NCBI RefSeq assembly: GCF_017814915.1
Contig: NZ_JAGIPZ010000001.1
Coordinates: 265,892-329,891, forward strand
Direction: 5' to 3'
Origin: Herbaspirillum sp. LeCh32-8
GTDB lineage: Bacteria; Pseudomonadota; Gammaproteobacteria; Burkholderiales; Burkholderiaceae_D
DNA: 64,000 nt
Shown: positions 17,187 through 25,072 of the stretch, in pieces
Position numbering within the stretch: position 1 is the first letter of the stretch
How the letters are laid out: each line of letters begins with the position of its first letter
Position numbers and translations under genes: made by a program
Notes under the pieces: generated by a model
Told to the model about the DNA's origin: nothing
The model's input: only the letters and a program-made list of their open reading frames with translations
The model's database searches: none

Positions 17187-18104
17187 TTAATCGTGTTGAT
17201 CGTTCAGCGGGCTTGCCGCGCCGGCGATGGCCTGCGGCGGCGGAGCCTCGGGCGCGGCCGCGCCCGGCGTGTGCGGCGGCAGCGTGACTTTCAGGCGCGC
17301 GGCGCGCGCGCCGGCGGCGAGTTCGGCCGCGCTGGGCGGGCGATACAGCTGGTAAAAGCGCGACACCAGCCGCACATAGCCCTGGGTCTCGGGATAGGGC
17401 GGGATCTTGTTGCCGTACTTCTGCACCGCGCCTTCACCGGCATTGTAGGAGGCGATCGCCAGCTCCGCGTGCTGCGGGAACATCGCCATCAGGTCGCGCA
17501 GGTAGCGCGCGGCCAGGCGGATGTTGATCTTCGGGTCGGTCAGTTTCTGGTGCAGGCTCTTGCGGCGGTCGCCCTGCAGGCCGTAGCGCTCGGCCGTGGC
17601 CGGCAACACCTGCATCAGGCCGACTGCGCCCTTGGTCGAGACGGCGCGCGCGTTGAAGCCCGACTCCGCCGTCATCACCGCCTTGAGCAGCGCCGCGTCC
17701 ACGCCGAATTCGCCCGAGGCCTGGCTCAGCAGCTGGTCGTACTTGCGTGCGTCCGGATGGGCCATCATGGTCCGCACGAACGGCGGATCGGCGGCGGTGG
17801 CCTTGGCCTCCTTGCCGTGATGGTTCAGCGTGGCCGCGCTGCTGGCCATGAGCTGATCGCGATCGTCGACGCGCTCGGCGTAGAAGTGCACCACGCCCTG
17901 CGCATCGGTGTAGCGATAGACGATGCTCTTGCTGTCGGCGACCGCTTCCTTCTCCGCATGGGTGTGCGACACGCCGTCGGCGTCGGTATAGGTCACCATG
18001 CGCTGGGCCTGCGCCGGCGGCGCGCACAGCAGCAGGCCCGCACCCGTCAGCAGCAGGGTGCGGGCCAGCGTGCGGAGCGTGCCGCGCGGCGCCGGGATTG
18101 GCAT
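17187..18104 (-). CDS. Lytic transglycosylase, SLT domain with N-terminal DUF4124-like repeats
   Basis: This 305-residue exported protein has a signal peptide ending near AQA-Q34. Two DUF4124-like segments (YTDADGVSHTHAEK and YRYTDAQGVVHFYAE) lie at about 39-76, and an SLT/goose-lysozyme-like domain at about 122-265. Catalytic Glu147 is in VMTAESGFN, followed by GLMQVLP and AIASYNAGEG. It would cleave murein glycan strands in the periplasm, leaving 1,6-anhydro ends. It begins one base after the parE stop and precedes parC, so a wall enzyme is expressed with topoisomerase IV. Confidence 0.9.
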   Translation of the reverse strand: MPIPAPRGTLRTLARTLLLTGAGLLLCAPPAQAQRMVTYTDADGVSHTHAEKEAVADSKSIVYRYTDAQGVVHFYAERVDDRDQLMASSAATLNHHGKEAKATAADPPFVRTMMAHPDARKYDQLLSQASGEFGVDAALLKAVMTAESGFNARAVSTKGAVGLMQVLPATAERYGLQGDRRKSLHQKLTDPKINIRLAARYLRDLMAMFPQHAELAIASYNAGEGAVQKYGNKIPPYPETQGYVRLVSRFYQLYRPPSAAELAAGARAARLKVTLPPHTPGAAAPEAPPPQAIAGAASPLNDQHD

Positions 18105-18105
18105 G

Positions 18106-20094
18106 TCAGATATCCGCTTCGGCCTCGTTGCCGTGCTCTTCGATCCATGCGCGGCGGGAGGCGGCCTCGCCCTTGCCCATCAGCATGTTGAAGCGCTCTT
18201 CCGAGGTCTGCACGCCCGGTTCGCCGAAGCTGATCGGCAGCAGGCGGCGGGTGTCGGGGTTCATGGTGGTTTCCCACAGCTGCTCGGCGTTCATCTCGCC
18301 CAGGCCCTTGAAGCGGGAAATGCTCCAGGCGCCTTCCTTCAGGCCGTCCTTGCGCAGCTTGTCTTCGATGGCCTCCAGCTCGCCGTCGTCCAGCGCGTAG
18401 AGTTTCTGCACCGGCTTCTTGCCGCGCGCGGGGGCGTCCACGCGATACAGCGGCGGGCGTGCCACGCAGATGTTGCCGTTTTCGATCAGCTTGGGGAAAT
18501 GCTTGAAGAACAGCGTCAGCAGCAGCACCTGGATGTGCGAGCCGTCGACGTCCGCGTCGGACAGGATGCAGATCTTGCCGTAGCGCAGGCCGGTCAGGTC
18601 GGGGGTGTCGTTGATGCCGTGCGGGTCGACGCCGATGGCCACCGCAATATCGTGAATCTCATTGTTGGCGAACAGGCGATCGCGCTCGGTTTCCCAGGCG
18701 TTCAGGACCTTGCCGCGCAGCGGCAGGATGGCCTGGAATTCCTTGTCGCGGCCCATCTTGGCCGAGCCGCCGGCGGAGTCACCCTCGACCAGGAACAGTT
18801 CATTGCGCGACACGTCCGAGGATTCGCAGTCGGTCAGCTTGCCGGGCAGCACGGCCACGCCGGAAGACTTTTTCTTCTCGACCTTCTGCGCCGAGCGCAG
18901 GCGGCTTTGCGCCTGCTTGATCACCAGCTCGGCCAGCTTCTTGCCGTAGTCGACGTGATGGTTCAGCCACAGCTCCAGCGCCGGGCGCGAGTAGCCGGCC
19001 ACCAGGCGCACGGCGTCGCGCGAATTCAGGCGCTCCTTGATCTGGCCCTGGAATTGCGGGTCCAGCACCTTGGCCGAGAGCACAAAGGAAACCCGTGCGA
19101 ACACGTCCTCGGCCAGCAGCTTGACGCCCTTGGGCAACAGCGAATGCATCTCGGCGAAGCTCTTCACGGCCGAGAACAAACCTTCGCGCAGGCCCGACTC
19201 GTGGGTGCCGCCGTTGGAGGTGGGGATCAGGTTGACGTAGGACTCGCGCACCACCGCGCCTTCCTCGGTCCAGGCCACCACCCAGGAGGCGCCTTCGCCC
19301 TCGGCAAAGCCTTCGGCGTCCTTGCCGGCGAACTGTTCGCCCTCGAACAGCGGGATCAGGGTCTCGCCGTTGCCGGTCTGGGCCAGCTGCTCCATCAGGT
19401 AACCGCGCAGGCCCTGGTCGTATTGCCAGCTCTGGCTGTCGCCGCTCTTGGCGTTGGTCAGCGTGACCTTCACGCCCGGCAGCAGCACCGCCTTGGAGCG
19501 CAGCAGGCGCTGCAGCTCGCCCAGCGGGATGGCCGGCGAGTCGAAATATTTGGCATCCGGCCAGACGGTCACGCGCGTGCCGGACTTCTTGTCTTCACGG
19601 GTGGCGGGCCGCGATTTCAGCTTCTCGATGACGTCGCCGCCGGAGAAGGCCAGCGTGTGTACGCCGGCTTCACGCCAGACGGTGATTTCCAGGCGCGTGG
19701 CCAGGGCGTTGGTGACCGACACGCCGACGCCGTGCAAGCCGCCGGAGAACGCATAGGCGCCGCCCGAGCCCTTGTCGAACTTGCCGCCGGCGTGCAGGCG
19801 GGTGAACACGATCTCGACGGTGGGCACCTTTTCTTCAGGGTGCAGGCCGACCGGAATGCCGCGGCCGTCGTCCTCGACCGAGACGCTGCCGTCGGCGTTC
19901 AGGGTGACGTGGATGCTCTTGCCATAGCCGCCCAGCGCCTCGTCGGAGGCGTTGTCGATGACTTCCTGGATGATGTGCAGCGGGTTTTCCGTCCGGGTAT
20001 ACATGCCCGGGCGCTGCTTGACCGGCTCCAGTCCCTTGAGGACGCGGATCGATGATTCACTGTAGTCGGACAGGGATGTTTTCTTGGTTGCCAT
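18106..20094 (-). CDS. parE: DNA topoisomerase IV subunit B
   Basis: This is a 662-residue ATPase subunit of topoisomerase IV. The GHKL ATP site is EVIDNASDEALGGYGK near residue 44 with GGLHGVGVSVTNAL further on. The TOPRIM domain has LVEGDSAGGSAKMGRD and later DADVDGSHI, which bind the catalytic magnesium. The C-terminus ends with the ParE/GyrB ParC-binding part (FKGLGEMNAEQLWETTM). It is the first gene of the parE-transglycosylase-parC operon, with about 200 bases upstream before the next gene. Confidence 0.95.
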   Translation of the reverse strand: MATKKTSLSDYSESSIRVLKGLEPVKQRPGMYTRTENPLHIIQEVIDNASDEALGGYGKSIHVTLNADGSVSVEDDGRGIPVGLHPEEKVPTVEIVFTRLHAGGKFDKGSGGAYAFSGGLHGVGVSVTNALATRLEITVWREAGVHTLAFSGGDVIEKLKSRPATREDKKSGTRVTVWPDAKYFDSPAIPLGELQRLLRSKAVLLPGVKVTLTNAKSGDSQSWQYDQGLRGYLMEQLAQTGNGETLIPLFEGEQFAGKDAEGFAEGEGASWVVAWTEEGAVVRESYVNLIPTSNGGTHESGLREGLFSAVKSFAEMHSLLPKGVKLLAEDVFARVSFVLSAKVLDPQFQGQIKERLNSRDAVRLVAGYSRPALELWLNHHVDYGKKLAELVIKQAQSRLRSAQKVEKKKSSGVAVLPGKLTDCESSDVSRNELFLVEGDSAGGSAKMGRDKEFQAILPLRGKVLNAWETERDRLFANNEIHDIAVAIGVDPHGINDTPDLTGLRYGKICILSDADVDGSHIQVLLLTLFFKHFPKLIENGNICVARPPLYRVDAPARGKKPVQKLYALDDGELEAIEDKLRKDGLKEGAWSISRFKGLGEMNAEQLWETTMNPDTRRLLPISFGEPGVQTSEERFNMLMGKGEAASRRAWIEEHGNEAEADI

Positions 20095-20302
20095 GCAGTT
20101 CAGTAGTCGTGGCCTGTGGATGCCGGATAGTTGTGGTCTGGGTGTCGCCGTTGTTGCAGCGGTTGTTGCCGCTATTGCTGGCGCAGAGGCCGCGCTGGCC
20201 GCAAGGGCGGGTCGGCGCTGCGCTGCAAAAACGCATTCTAATGAAAATTCCGGGAGTCAGGAGATTGCCTTTTTGAAATATTGACTCAATGATAATTTCG
20301 AA

Positions 20303-21451
20303 TCAGGGAAAGCTGCGCACCACCTTCCATTTCTTCTGGCTCACTTCATAGAGCGTGTAGCCCGGATTCAGGAGCCGGCCGTCGGCGTCGAAGGCGATGC
20401 GCCCGGTCACGCCCTCGTAGCTCATGGCGTGCAGCTGCGCCGAAATCGCCACCGGCTCGGTGGTGTTGCCGCGCCGTATCGCCTCGATCACCATGCCCGC
20501 GGCGTCGTAGGCATTGGCGACATACGGCATCACCGGCGCATGGAACATGGCGGTATAGGCTTTCTCGAAGCGGGCGAAGCCGGGCAGCTGCGACTCCGGC
20601 CGGTTGTGCGCCATCAGCAGCGTACCTTCGCGATAGCCGCCGGCGCCGCTATAGAAGTCGGTATTGAAGGCGCCGCCCGAGAGCATCAACTGCACCTTCA
20701 GATTGGCGCCGCGCAGCCGCTGCGACAAGGCGAAGGCCTGCTCCTGGATACCGGCGAAGTAGAGCAGGTCGGCCTTGTTGTCCCTGACCGTCTTGAGCAC
20801 GGCGTTGAAGTCCGAAGTACGTGCGCTGATCGACACGCGCCCGGCCAACTGGCCGCCTTGCTTGCGCATCTCCTGTTCCAGCGCGTCGGCCACCGCCGCG
20901 CCCATGATCGAGCCGTTGTAGGCAATCGTGAGGCGCCGCTCGCCGCTGCCCATCCGGTTCACCGCCGCGGTCATATAGGTGGTGGCGTCGGTGATGTTGC
21001 CGATCAGCTGGAACACGTTCTTGTAACCCATCTGGGTCAGTCTGGGGCTGGGCGAGAATACCGCCAGTTCGGCCACGCCTTTCTCGGCGTAGACCTGGGC
21101 GCCGGCCAGCGTGGTCTCGGTGGTGTAATGGCCGACGACCGCCACCGCCTTGCCGGTGACCAGGGCCTGTGCGGCAAAGCCGGATACGTTCGGATTGCCG
21201 TTGTCGTCGTAGGCCAGCAGCTTGAATTCGAGCCGGCGTCCCTGGACTTGCACGCCGCGCTGGTTGGCCTCGGCGATGGCCAGCTCCACGCCTTGCTTCA
21301 AGGCTTGCGCATGCGGCTGCCGCTCGGGGCCGGCCCAGCCGATGATGACCTCTTCGGCCGCTGCAGTGCCGCCGGCCAGGCAGGCCAAGGCGACGCACAG
21401 AACGCGGGCCATGCGGCCGGGCGCGAGGCGTGATGCAAGATTGCGCCGCAT
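20303..21451 (-). CDS. Branched-chain amino-acid-type ABC substrate-binding protein
   Basis: This 382-residue type I periplasmic binding protein has a signal peptide ending at GTAAA-E. It shows the Leu/Ile/Val family start (VIIGWAGPERQPHAQ, GVELAIAEANQ) and VAVVGHYTTETTLAGAQVY. I choose the ATG at 21451 because AGGGAGGGG lies just upstream; the longer frame to 21565 lacks a site and blurs the signal peptide. No permease or ATPase genes adjoin it, so it is an orphan component that may serve a remote liv-type transporter or act as a sensor domain. Confidence 0.85.
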   Translation of the reverse strand: MRRNLASRLAPGRMARVLCVALACLAGGTAAAEEVIIGWAGPERQPHAQALKQGVELAIAEANQRGVQVQGRRLEFKLLAYDDNGNPNVSGFAAQALVTGKAVAVVGHYTTETTLAGAQVYAEKGVAELAVFSPSPRLTQMGYKNVFQLIGNITDATTYMTAAVNRMGSGERRLTIAYNGSIMGAAVADALEQEMRKQGGQLAGRVSISARTSDFNAVLKTVRDNKADLLYFAGIQEQAFALSQRLRGANLKVQLMLSGGAFNTDFYSGAGGYREGTLLMAHNRPESQLPGFARFEKAYTAMFHAPVMPYVANAYDAAGMVIEAIRRGNTTEPVAISAQLHAMSYEGVTGRIAFDADGRLLNPGYTLYEVSQKKWKVVRSFP

Positions 21452-21560
21452 GAAGCCCCTCCCTGTGAAAGATCTTGTCGTAAGGCCGTCAGTGTACATG
21501 CACATGCCGCAACGGCGCGGCTTTCCGGGCGGCAATGCGCGGCATGGCGGGCTTGCAAAA

Positions 21561-21591
21561 AGCAAACGCCGGCGCGTGGGCCGGCGTTGTG
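21561..21591 (-). terminator. Terminator-like hairpin after the amidase remnant
   Basis: An inverted repeat AACGCCGGC / GCCGGCGTT has a run of A (21555-21559) on its left side, i.e. a T tract on the minus strand, close to where the amidase remnant's transcription would end. It may be the original terminator of that gene. Confidence 0.5.
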
Positions 21592-21617
21592 CGGGGCTGC
21601 CTGGCGCAGTGAAATCG

Positions 21618-21697
21618 TCAGCTCTTGAGCAAGGTCTCGACCGCCAGCGCGATGGACAGGATGCGTTTGTCGTGGCCGCCCGGCGCAGCCAGCGACA
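21618..21697 (-). pseudogene. Amidase 3'-end remnant (direct repeat with 25073-25152)
   Basis: These 80 bases encode SLAAPGGHDKRILSIALAVE followed by TLLKS and a stop. The intact amidase ends in the same 20 residues followed by GLLAS. I count 67 of 80 bases identical, with most differences at synonymous positions, so the two copies have diverged and are not a fresh duplication. Nothing else of the amidase remains here. The remnant abuts the stop of the unknown gene at 21698 and marks the left edge of the low-GC insert. Confidence 0.85.
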
Positions 21698-22906
21698 CTA
21701 TTTCTCAGAGCGTAAATGTCTTCGCAGGTAAGCAAGATTGAATACCAGGGCGCGTGCAGCGACGCGGTGGATGTTATGAGTAGCGGCGTCGGTGTTGTCA
21801 GGATCAGTAACGCGACCGCGCGTGGTGGGCAACGGCGCGGTATCGTTGGTCGATTGCTCATCACTGGCGTTCTCGGAAGTGATGCTGTTGGGTGCAGTCA
21901 TTTGCGCCAGCTGTGCCAGCATGCGATCAGTGCGGACTTTGGCGGCTCCGTTGTGGTTGGATTCCAGTTCGGCCAACAGAAGGCCGAATTCCTGCTGGAA
22001 CTGCGCGAAGGTCTTGGGGGCCATCAAGCTCAGGCTATAGTCATCTTCACGGTACCACTTGTCTTCGATCTCGCTCCATAGCTGACGGGCGAAGGCGGCC
22101 GCATTGAACGGTTCGGCGACACCGAGGACTGGGGCGAGGACGGGAATCCACCGTCCGTCAGCGCGCGCGATTGCCGCAATCTCCGCCTTGAGTTTGGGAT
22201 CCTCTGTCTCGATATCGTAACTGCCGGGAAGTTGGTCGTTTTTGGTGAAGCCCTGCAGCTTTGCCATTCTCACGCCGGGCAGCTCGGGGCGGGGGAACGC
22301 GAAACCTTCGGCCCAGGTGCCGGGAGGCATGCCATAAATCCGTTTGTCGGTGGGAATGGTTGTGTCGATACGTGGCAGCCAACCGTAGCCTGCGCTGCCG
22401 TCGCCTTGTTTGAGGGAAGGACGCCATGCCTCTGGAGTGCGTAGATATCTTTTTCCGGCACCTATGATGAGTTTGGCGGCATCCCGTGAGCGCTTACGCC
22501 ACTCGTTCATAGCCGCTTCGTCTTTAACCTTATCGCCTGTTTTTTTAGGATAAGACTCATCTGGCGGAATGATAAAAACCTGCAGGGGCACGCAGCAAAT
22601 CCAGAAATAATCGATGTTTTGCTCAGCCTGTTTGCCATTGCTTAACCGATAGTGATAGAGGAACTGCCGCCCCTCTTCGTCCGTATCGATGGTGCTGCGT
22701 ATCAGAGGATCAATCTTGTTTTGCAAGACATAGCGAAAGGCTCTGACACTGTCGGACTCAGTGTCGACCTCACGGATTTGCCAGGCGTTTCGGCCAGGGA
22801 GCGGGGTGATGCTGCTTTGCGACGATTCGGCACCAGGTGTTGACTGCGCGAACGCAGGCTGGCACAGGCAGGCCAGGATCAGGGTGCATTGCGTGGCAAG
22901 TTTCAT
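21698..22906 (-). CDS. Exported protein of unknown function (TssJ-linked)
   Basis: I do not recognise this 402-residue protein. It has a clear signal peptide (MKLATQCTLILACLCQPAFA) and no further membrane segment. The body has an acidic central part, an adjacent Cys-Cys in YFWICCVPLQVF, and a polar, Ser/Thr-rich stretch near residue 345-370. It is the third gene of an operon with tssJ and an M15-like peptidase (four bases between), so it likely acts in the periplasm with them. Its stop codon lies right at the amidase repeat junction, so its native 3' end could have been altered. Confidence 0.7.
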   Translation of the reverse strand: MKLATQCTLILACLCQPAFAQSTPGAESSQSSITPLPGRNAWQIREVDTESDSVRAFRYVLQNKIDPLIRSTIDTDEEGRQFLYHYRLSNGKQAEQNIDYFWICCVPLQVFIIPPDESYPKKTGDKVKDEAAMNEWRKRSRDAAKLIIGAGKRYLRTPEAWRPSLKQGDGSAGYGWLPRIDTTIPTDKRIYGMPPGTWAEGFAFPRPELPGVRMAKLQGFTKNDQLPGSYDIETEDPKLKAEIAAIARADGRWIPVLAPVLGVAEPFNAAAFARQLWSEIEDKWYREDDYSLSLMAPKTFAQFQQEFGLLLAELESNHNGAAKVRTDRMLAQLAQMTAPNSITSENASDEQSTNDTAPLPTTRGRVTDPDNTDAATHNIHRVAARALVFNLAYLRRHLRSEK

Positions 22907-22910
22907 GAGG

Positions 22911-24311
22911 TCATCCTTTCTTTTCTGCCGTCGTTTTCGCTTTTTCTTCGGCTTTGTTCATCCAGTTGCCTGCATCCTGGCAACTTTTCTTTACTGCGCC
23001 ATTGGGGGCGGTGCCGACCAGATAGACGTGGAAATACTCCATGTCACGAGGAGGACCGTCATGCCAGAGAATTTTGGTGACGGGGAGTTTGTTGCTGAGT
23101 GCGCCGGGGTCTTTGGATTCGCTGCACTGATCTTTATAGGTTGCCGCCTTGGTTTCCAAGGTAATGCCGTTGGTACGTATATCCACGGCGGTGCCTGCGC
23201 CATGATCGAAATGCGAGGGTTTCCAGCTGCCCGCGATGTCGAATAGGCCACCCCAGGGTAATGCGGCGTCATTTACCCCGACCGGCTTCCAGCCGGCCTC
23301 ATTCATCTCTTCAATTATTGTGTCCAGATTCCGTGCGGCTGTCTTGGTTAAATAATGCCTTTGCTCATGCTTTTCATTGCTCCCACCTACCAACTGTGCC
23401 GTTCCCGGTGCCGGCTCATACGGAGCCAGATCAGGCACCTTTACCGTCACCATTACCTCCGCGACACCGCAAGCGTCCTTCGCGCATTCCGCCTTGAGCC
23501 GATGCAGTCCCGTGAATTCCGACGCGGAGAAAAACAGCTTGATCCGTCCTTGGGCATCGGTGACCAAGGGCGCAGTGATCTCTCCTTGCTTGTCAGCAGG
23601 CAGGGCCTTCTTGTCCTCAAAGAGCACAGCCAGCGGGCGCTGGCCTTTATGCTTACGCTCGGGATGGCCGCCGGAGTCGTCTTCCACGGTCTGCGCCAGC
23701 TTCACGGGTTGACCGGCCAATGGCTTGCCGTCGGCGCCGACGATCTCGATCAGCAACGAACCTTGCCATGGCGCCAGCTTGGCTGGATTGAGCGTGTGCT
23801 TGTTCTTACCGTCGCGTTTGAGTTGAAACGGGGCATCGATTCCGGCCGGCTTCAATTCTTGAGGCGCGCTCATGCGAATGGCCTGGGGCTTGCTGCGTTG
23901 GCACCACCATTGCTGATCGTCACCCGTTGCCAGCGTATAACCGGTGTCGCAGGACTGGGCGCATTGGCGCTGCTCCGTTCGGGGGCGGGCCGGCTCGGGC
24001 AGCCCCGCCAGTTGTTGACCATGGGCATCGGGCCTGGCGGGCACGGGAAATCCATTGTCCGGTGGCCCGTTGCTACCCTCGGTCGCAGCGGCGCGTGCAG
24101 GGGCAAAGCCGGAGCGACCATCGCCATTGGGCGATGAAGGCGTATCCGCGCGAGGTGGGATGCAGCGGCTGGACGTGGGCATGTAACGGTCGCCTCGATC
24201 CTGCGCTTTCGCCTGATGCGGCGGTAGGCTGATCACCCAGACCAGTACTGCAGGCAATGTTCTTATCCATAGCCGAGAACGATTGTTTCCGGACGGGGCA
24301 TGCCACTTCAC
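22911..24311 (-). CDS. M15-like zinc peptidase with Ig-like domain, exported
   Basis: This 466-residue protein has a signal peptide to about residue 37 (HQAKA-Q), a Pro-rich linker, and a small Cys-rich patch (Cys117, 121, 137). An Ig/Big-like domain spans about 183-292 (GADGKPLAGQPVKLAQ). The C-terminal domain has His370-x-x-Gly-x-Ala-x-Asp377 and Glu425-x-x-His428. This His/Asp/His set with a Glu two residues before the last His is the zinc site of M15 D,D- or L,D-peptidases such as VanX. It overlaps tssJ by ATGA. A role in opening the wall for a T6SS, as reported for TagX, or as an effector, is inference. Confidence 0.7.
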   Translation of the reverse strand: MKWHAPSGNNRSRLWIRTLPAVLVWVISLPPHQAKAQDRGDRYMPTSSRCIPPRADTPSSPNGDGRSGFAPARAAATEGSNGPPDNGFPVPARPDAHGQQLAGLPEPARPRTEQRQCAQSCDTGYTLATGDDQQWWCQRSKPQAIRMSAPQELKPAGIDAPFQLKRDGKNKHTLNPAKLAPWQGSLLIEIVGADGKPLAGQPVKLAQTVEDDSGGHPERKHKGQRPLAVLFEDKKALPADKQGEITAPLVTDAQGRIKLFFSASEFTGLHRLKAECAKDACGVAEVMVTVKVPDLAPYEPAPGTAQLVGGSNEKHEQRHYLTKTAARNLDTIIEEMNEAGWKPVGVNDAALPWGGLFDIAGSWKPSHFDHGAGTAVDIRTNGITLETKAATYKDQCSESKDPGALSNKLPVTKILWHDGPPRDMEYFHVYLVGTAPNGAVKKSCQDAGNWMNKAEEKAKTTAEKKG

Positions 24312-24814
24312 TGATCTCTCACCCGGATCGTGTATTCCGAAATGTCGAGCATCAGCGCCGGCCGGGACAGCAGCGTCTTGCGATCAACCACGAGCTTCCA
24401 GGCATCATCTTTATCGGTAATACGGAAGAAGGCGACCACCCCCACATATTGGGTCGCTTGAGATAGCGGCATACTCAGACGAGTGCCGGTGTTGGGACTG
24501 ACGGTCTGGGTGTCCGCGGACAAGGCATCGTAGGCCAAGGCGGTTCTGTCGCTTTTTAGCAAGGTGGCGTAGTCGGCCTGGTCGAATGCCTGGCGGTCTC
24601 GAAGCTGGTAGATGCGTGTGACGACGGAAAGGGCTCTACCTTGTCTGTCAGGGTTGGCGGTGTTATCGGTGACGATTCCGATAGTCAGCATCTCTTGCTT
24701 CTTCGAAAACACGGTTCGATAGGCATTGGTGGTGGCGTCGGACAAGGTCTGTATCGTGCTGCAGCCTGTGATCAGCGTGCTGAGCAAAAGCGCGATAAAT
24801 AGTCGAAGCGGCAT
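24308..24814 (-). CDS. tssJ: Type VI secretion lipoprotein TssJ (orphan)
   Basis: This 168-residue outer-membrane lipoprotein has the signal peptide MPLRLFIALLLSTLITGC with the lipobox Cys at residue 18. TssJ blocks follow: NPDRQGRALSVVTRIYQL, a Phe-x-x-Ala-Asp-Tyr segment, and ATQYVGVVAFFR. TssJ binds TssM in the T6SS membrane complex. No other tss gene is present, so it is either an extra copy for a distant cluster or part of a specialised module with the two downstream genes. The ATG at 24814 has GGAG upstream; the frame is open to 24865. Confidence 0.85.
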   Translation of the reverse strand: MPLRLFIALLLSTLITGCSTIQTLSDATTNAYRTVFSKKQEMLTIGIVTDNTANPDRQGRALSVVTRIYQLRDRQAFDQADYATLLKSDRTALAYDALSADTQTVSPNTGTRLSMPLSQATQYVGVVAFFRITDKDDAWKLVVDRKTLLSRPALMLDISEYTIRVRDQ

Positions 24815-25015
24815 GGCTTCTCCAGTCAGAGTGAAAATAGGATGCGTTCGGCCTGCCATTGCCATGACCGGGAAATCCGCGGGACAGGTCAGGAGGGCAT
24901 AAGATGGTAGAGGGCGGCTTGCTGACGTCGATCAGCGGGATGGTTATTTGCCGTGGATGTCGCAATATATTGAATTGCGATTCGACTCAATATTGGCCGA
25001 GGAGGTCTTCTAAAA
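24815..25015 (-). promoter_or_regulatory. AT-rich leader of the tssJ operon
   Basis: The patch at about 24961-24996 is much richer in A/T than its surroundings and holds interrupted inverted repeats (CAATAT... / ...ATATTG). On the minus strand TTGAGT and TATATT are 15 bases apart, a poor but possible promoter. Confidence 0.3.
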
Positions 25016-25046
25016 GAAAAAGGCTTGCGCATGCGCAAGCCTTTTT
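25016..25046. terminator. Bidirectional terminator after the amidase
   Basis: A fully palindromic hairpin (AGGCTTGCGC at 25021-25030 with GCGCAAGCCT) lies between an A run and five T. It differs completely from the hairpin next to the amidase remnant. Confidence 0.85.
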
Positions 25047-25072
25047 GCCAAGCAAGATATGTATGCGGCTGA

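Noticed and set aside
17998-20055. 685-codon open frame antisense to parE
   Set aside because: No recognisable domain; it mirrors parE codon structure and has no ribosome-binding site.
21028-21060. Further GTAACC sites as SigF promoters (for example near 5045, 8722, 19405, 21028, 54673, 60475)
   Set aside because: None has CGAA after a 16-base spacer; only the two in the sigF-bufA gap fit.
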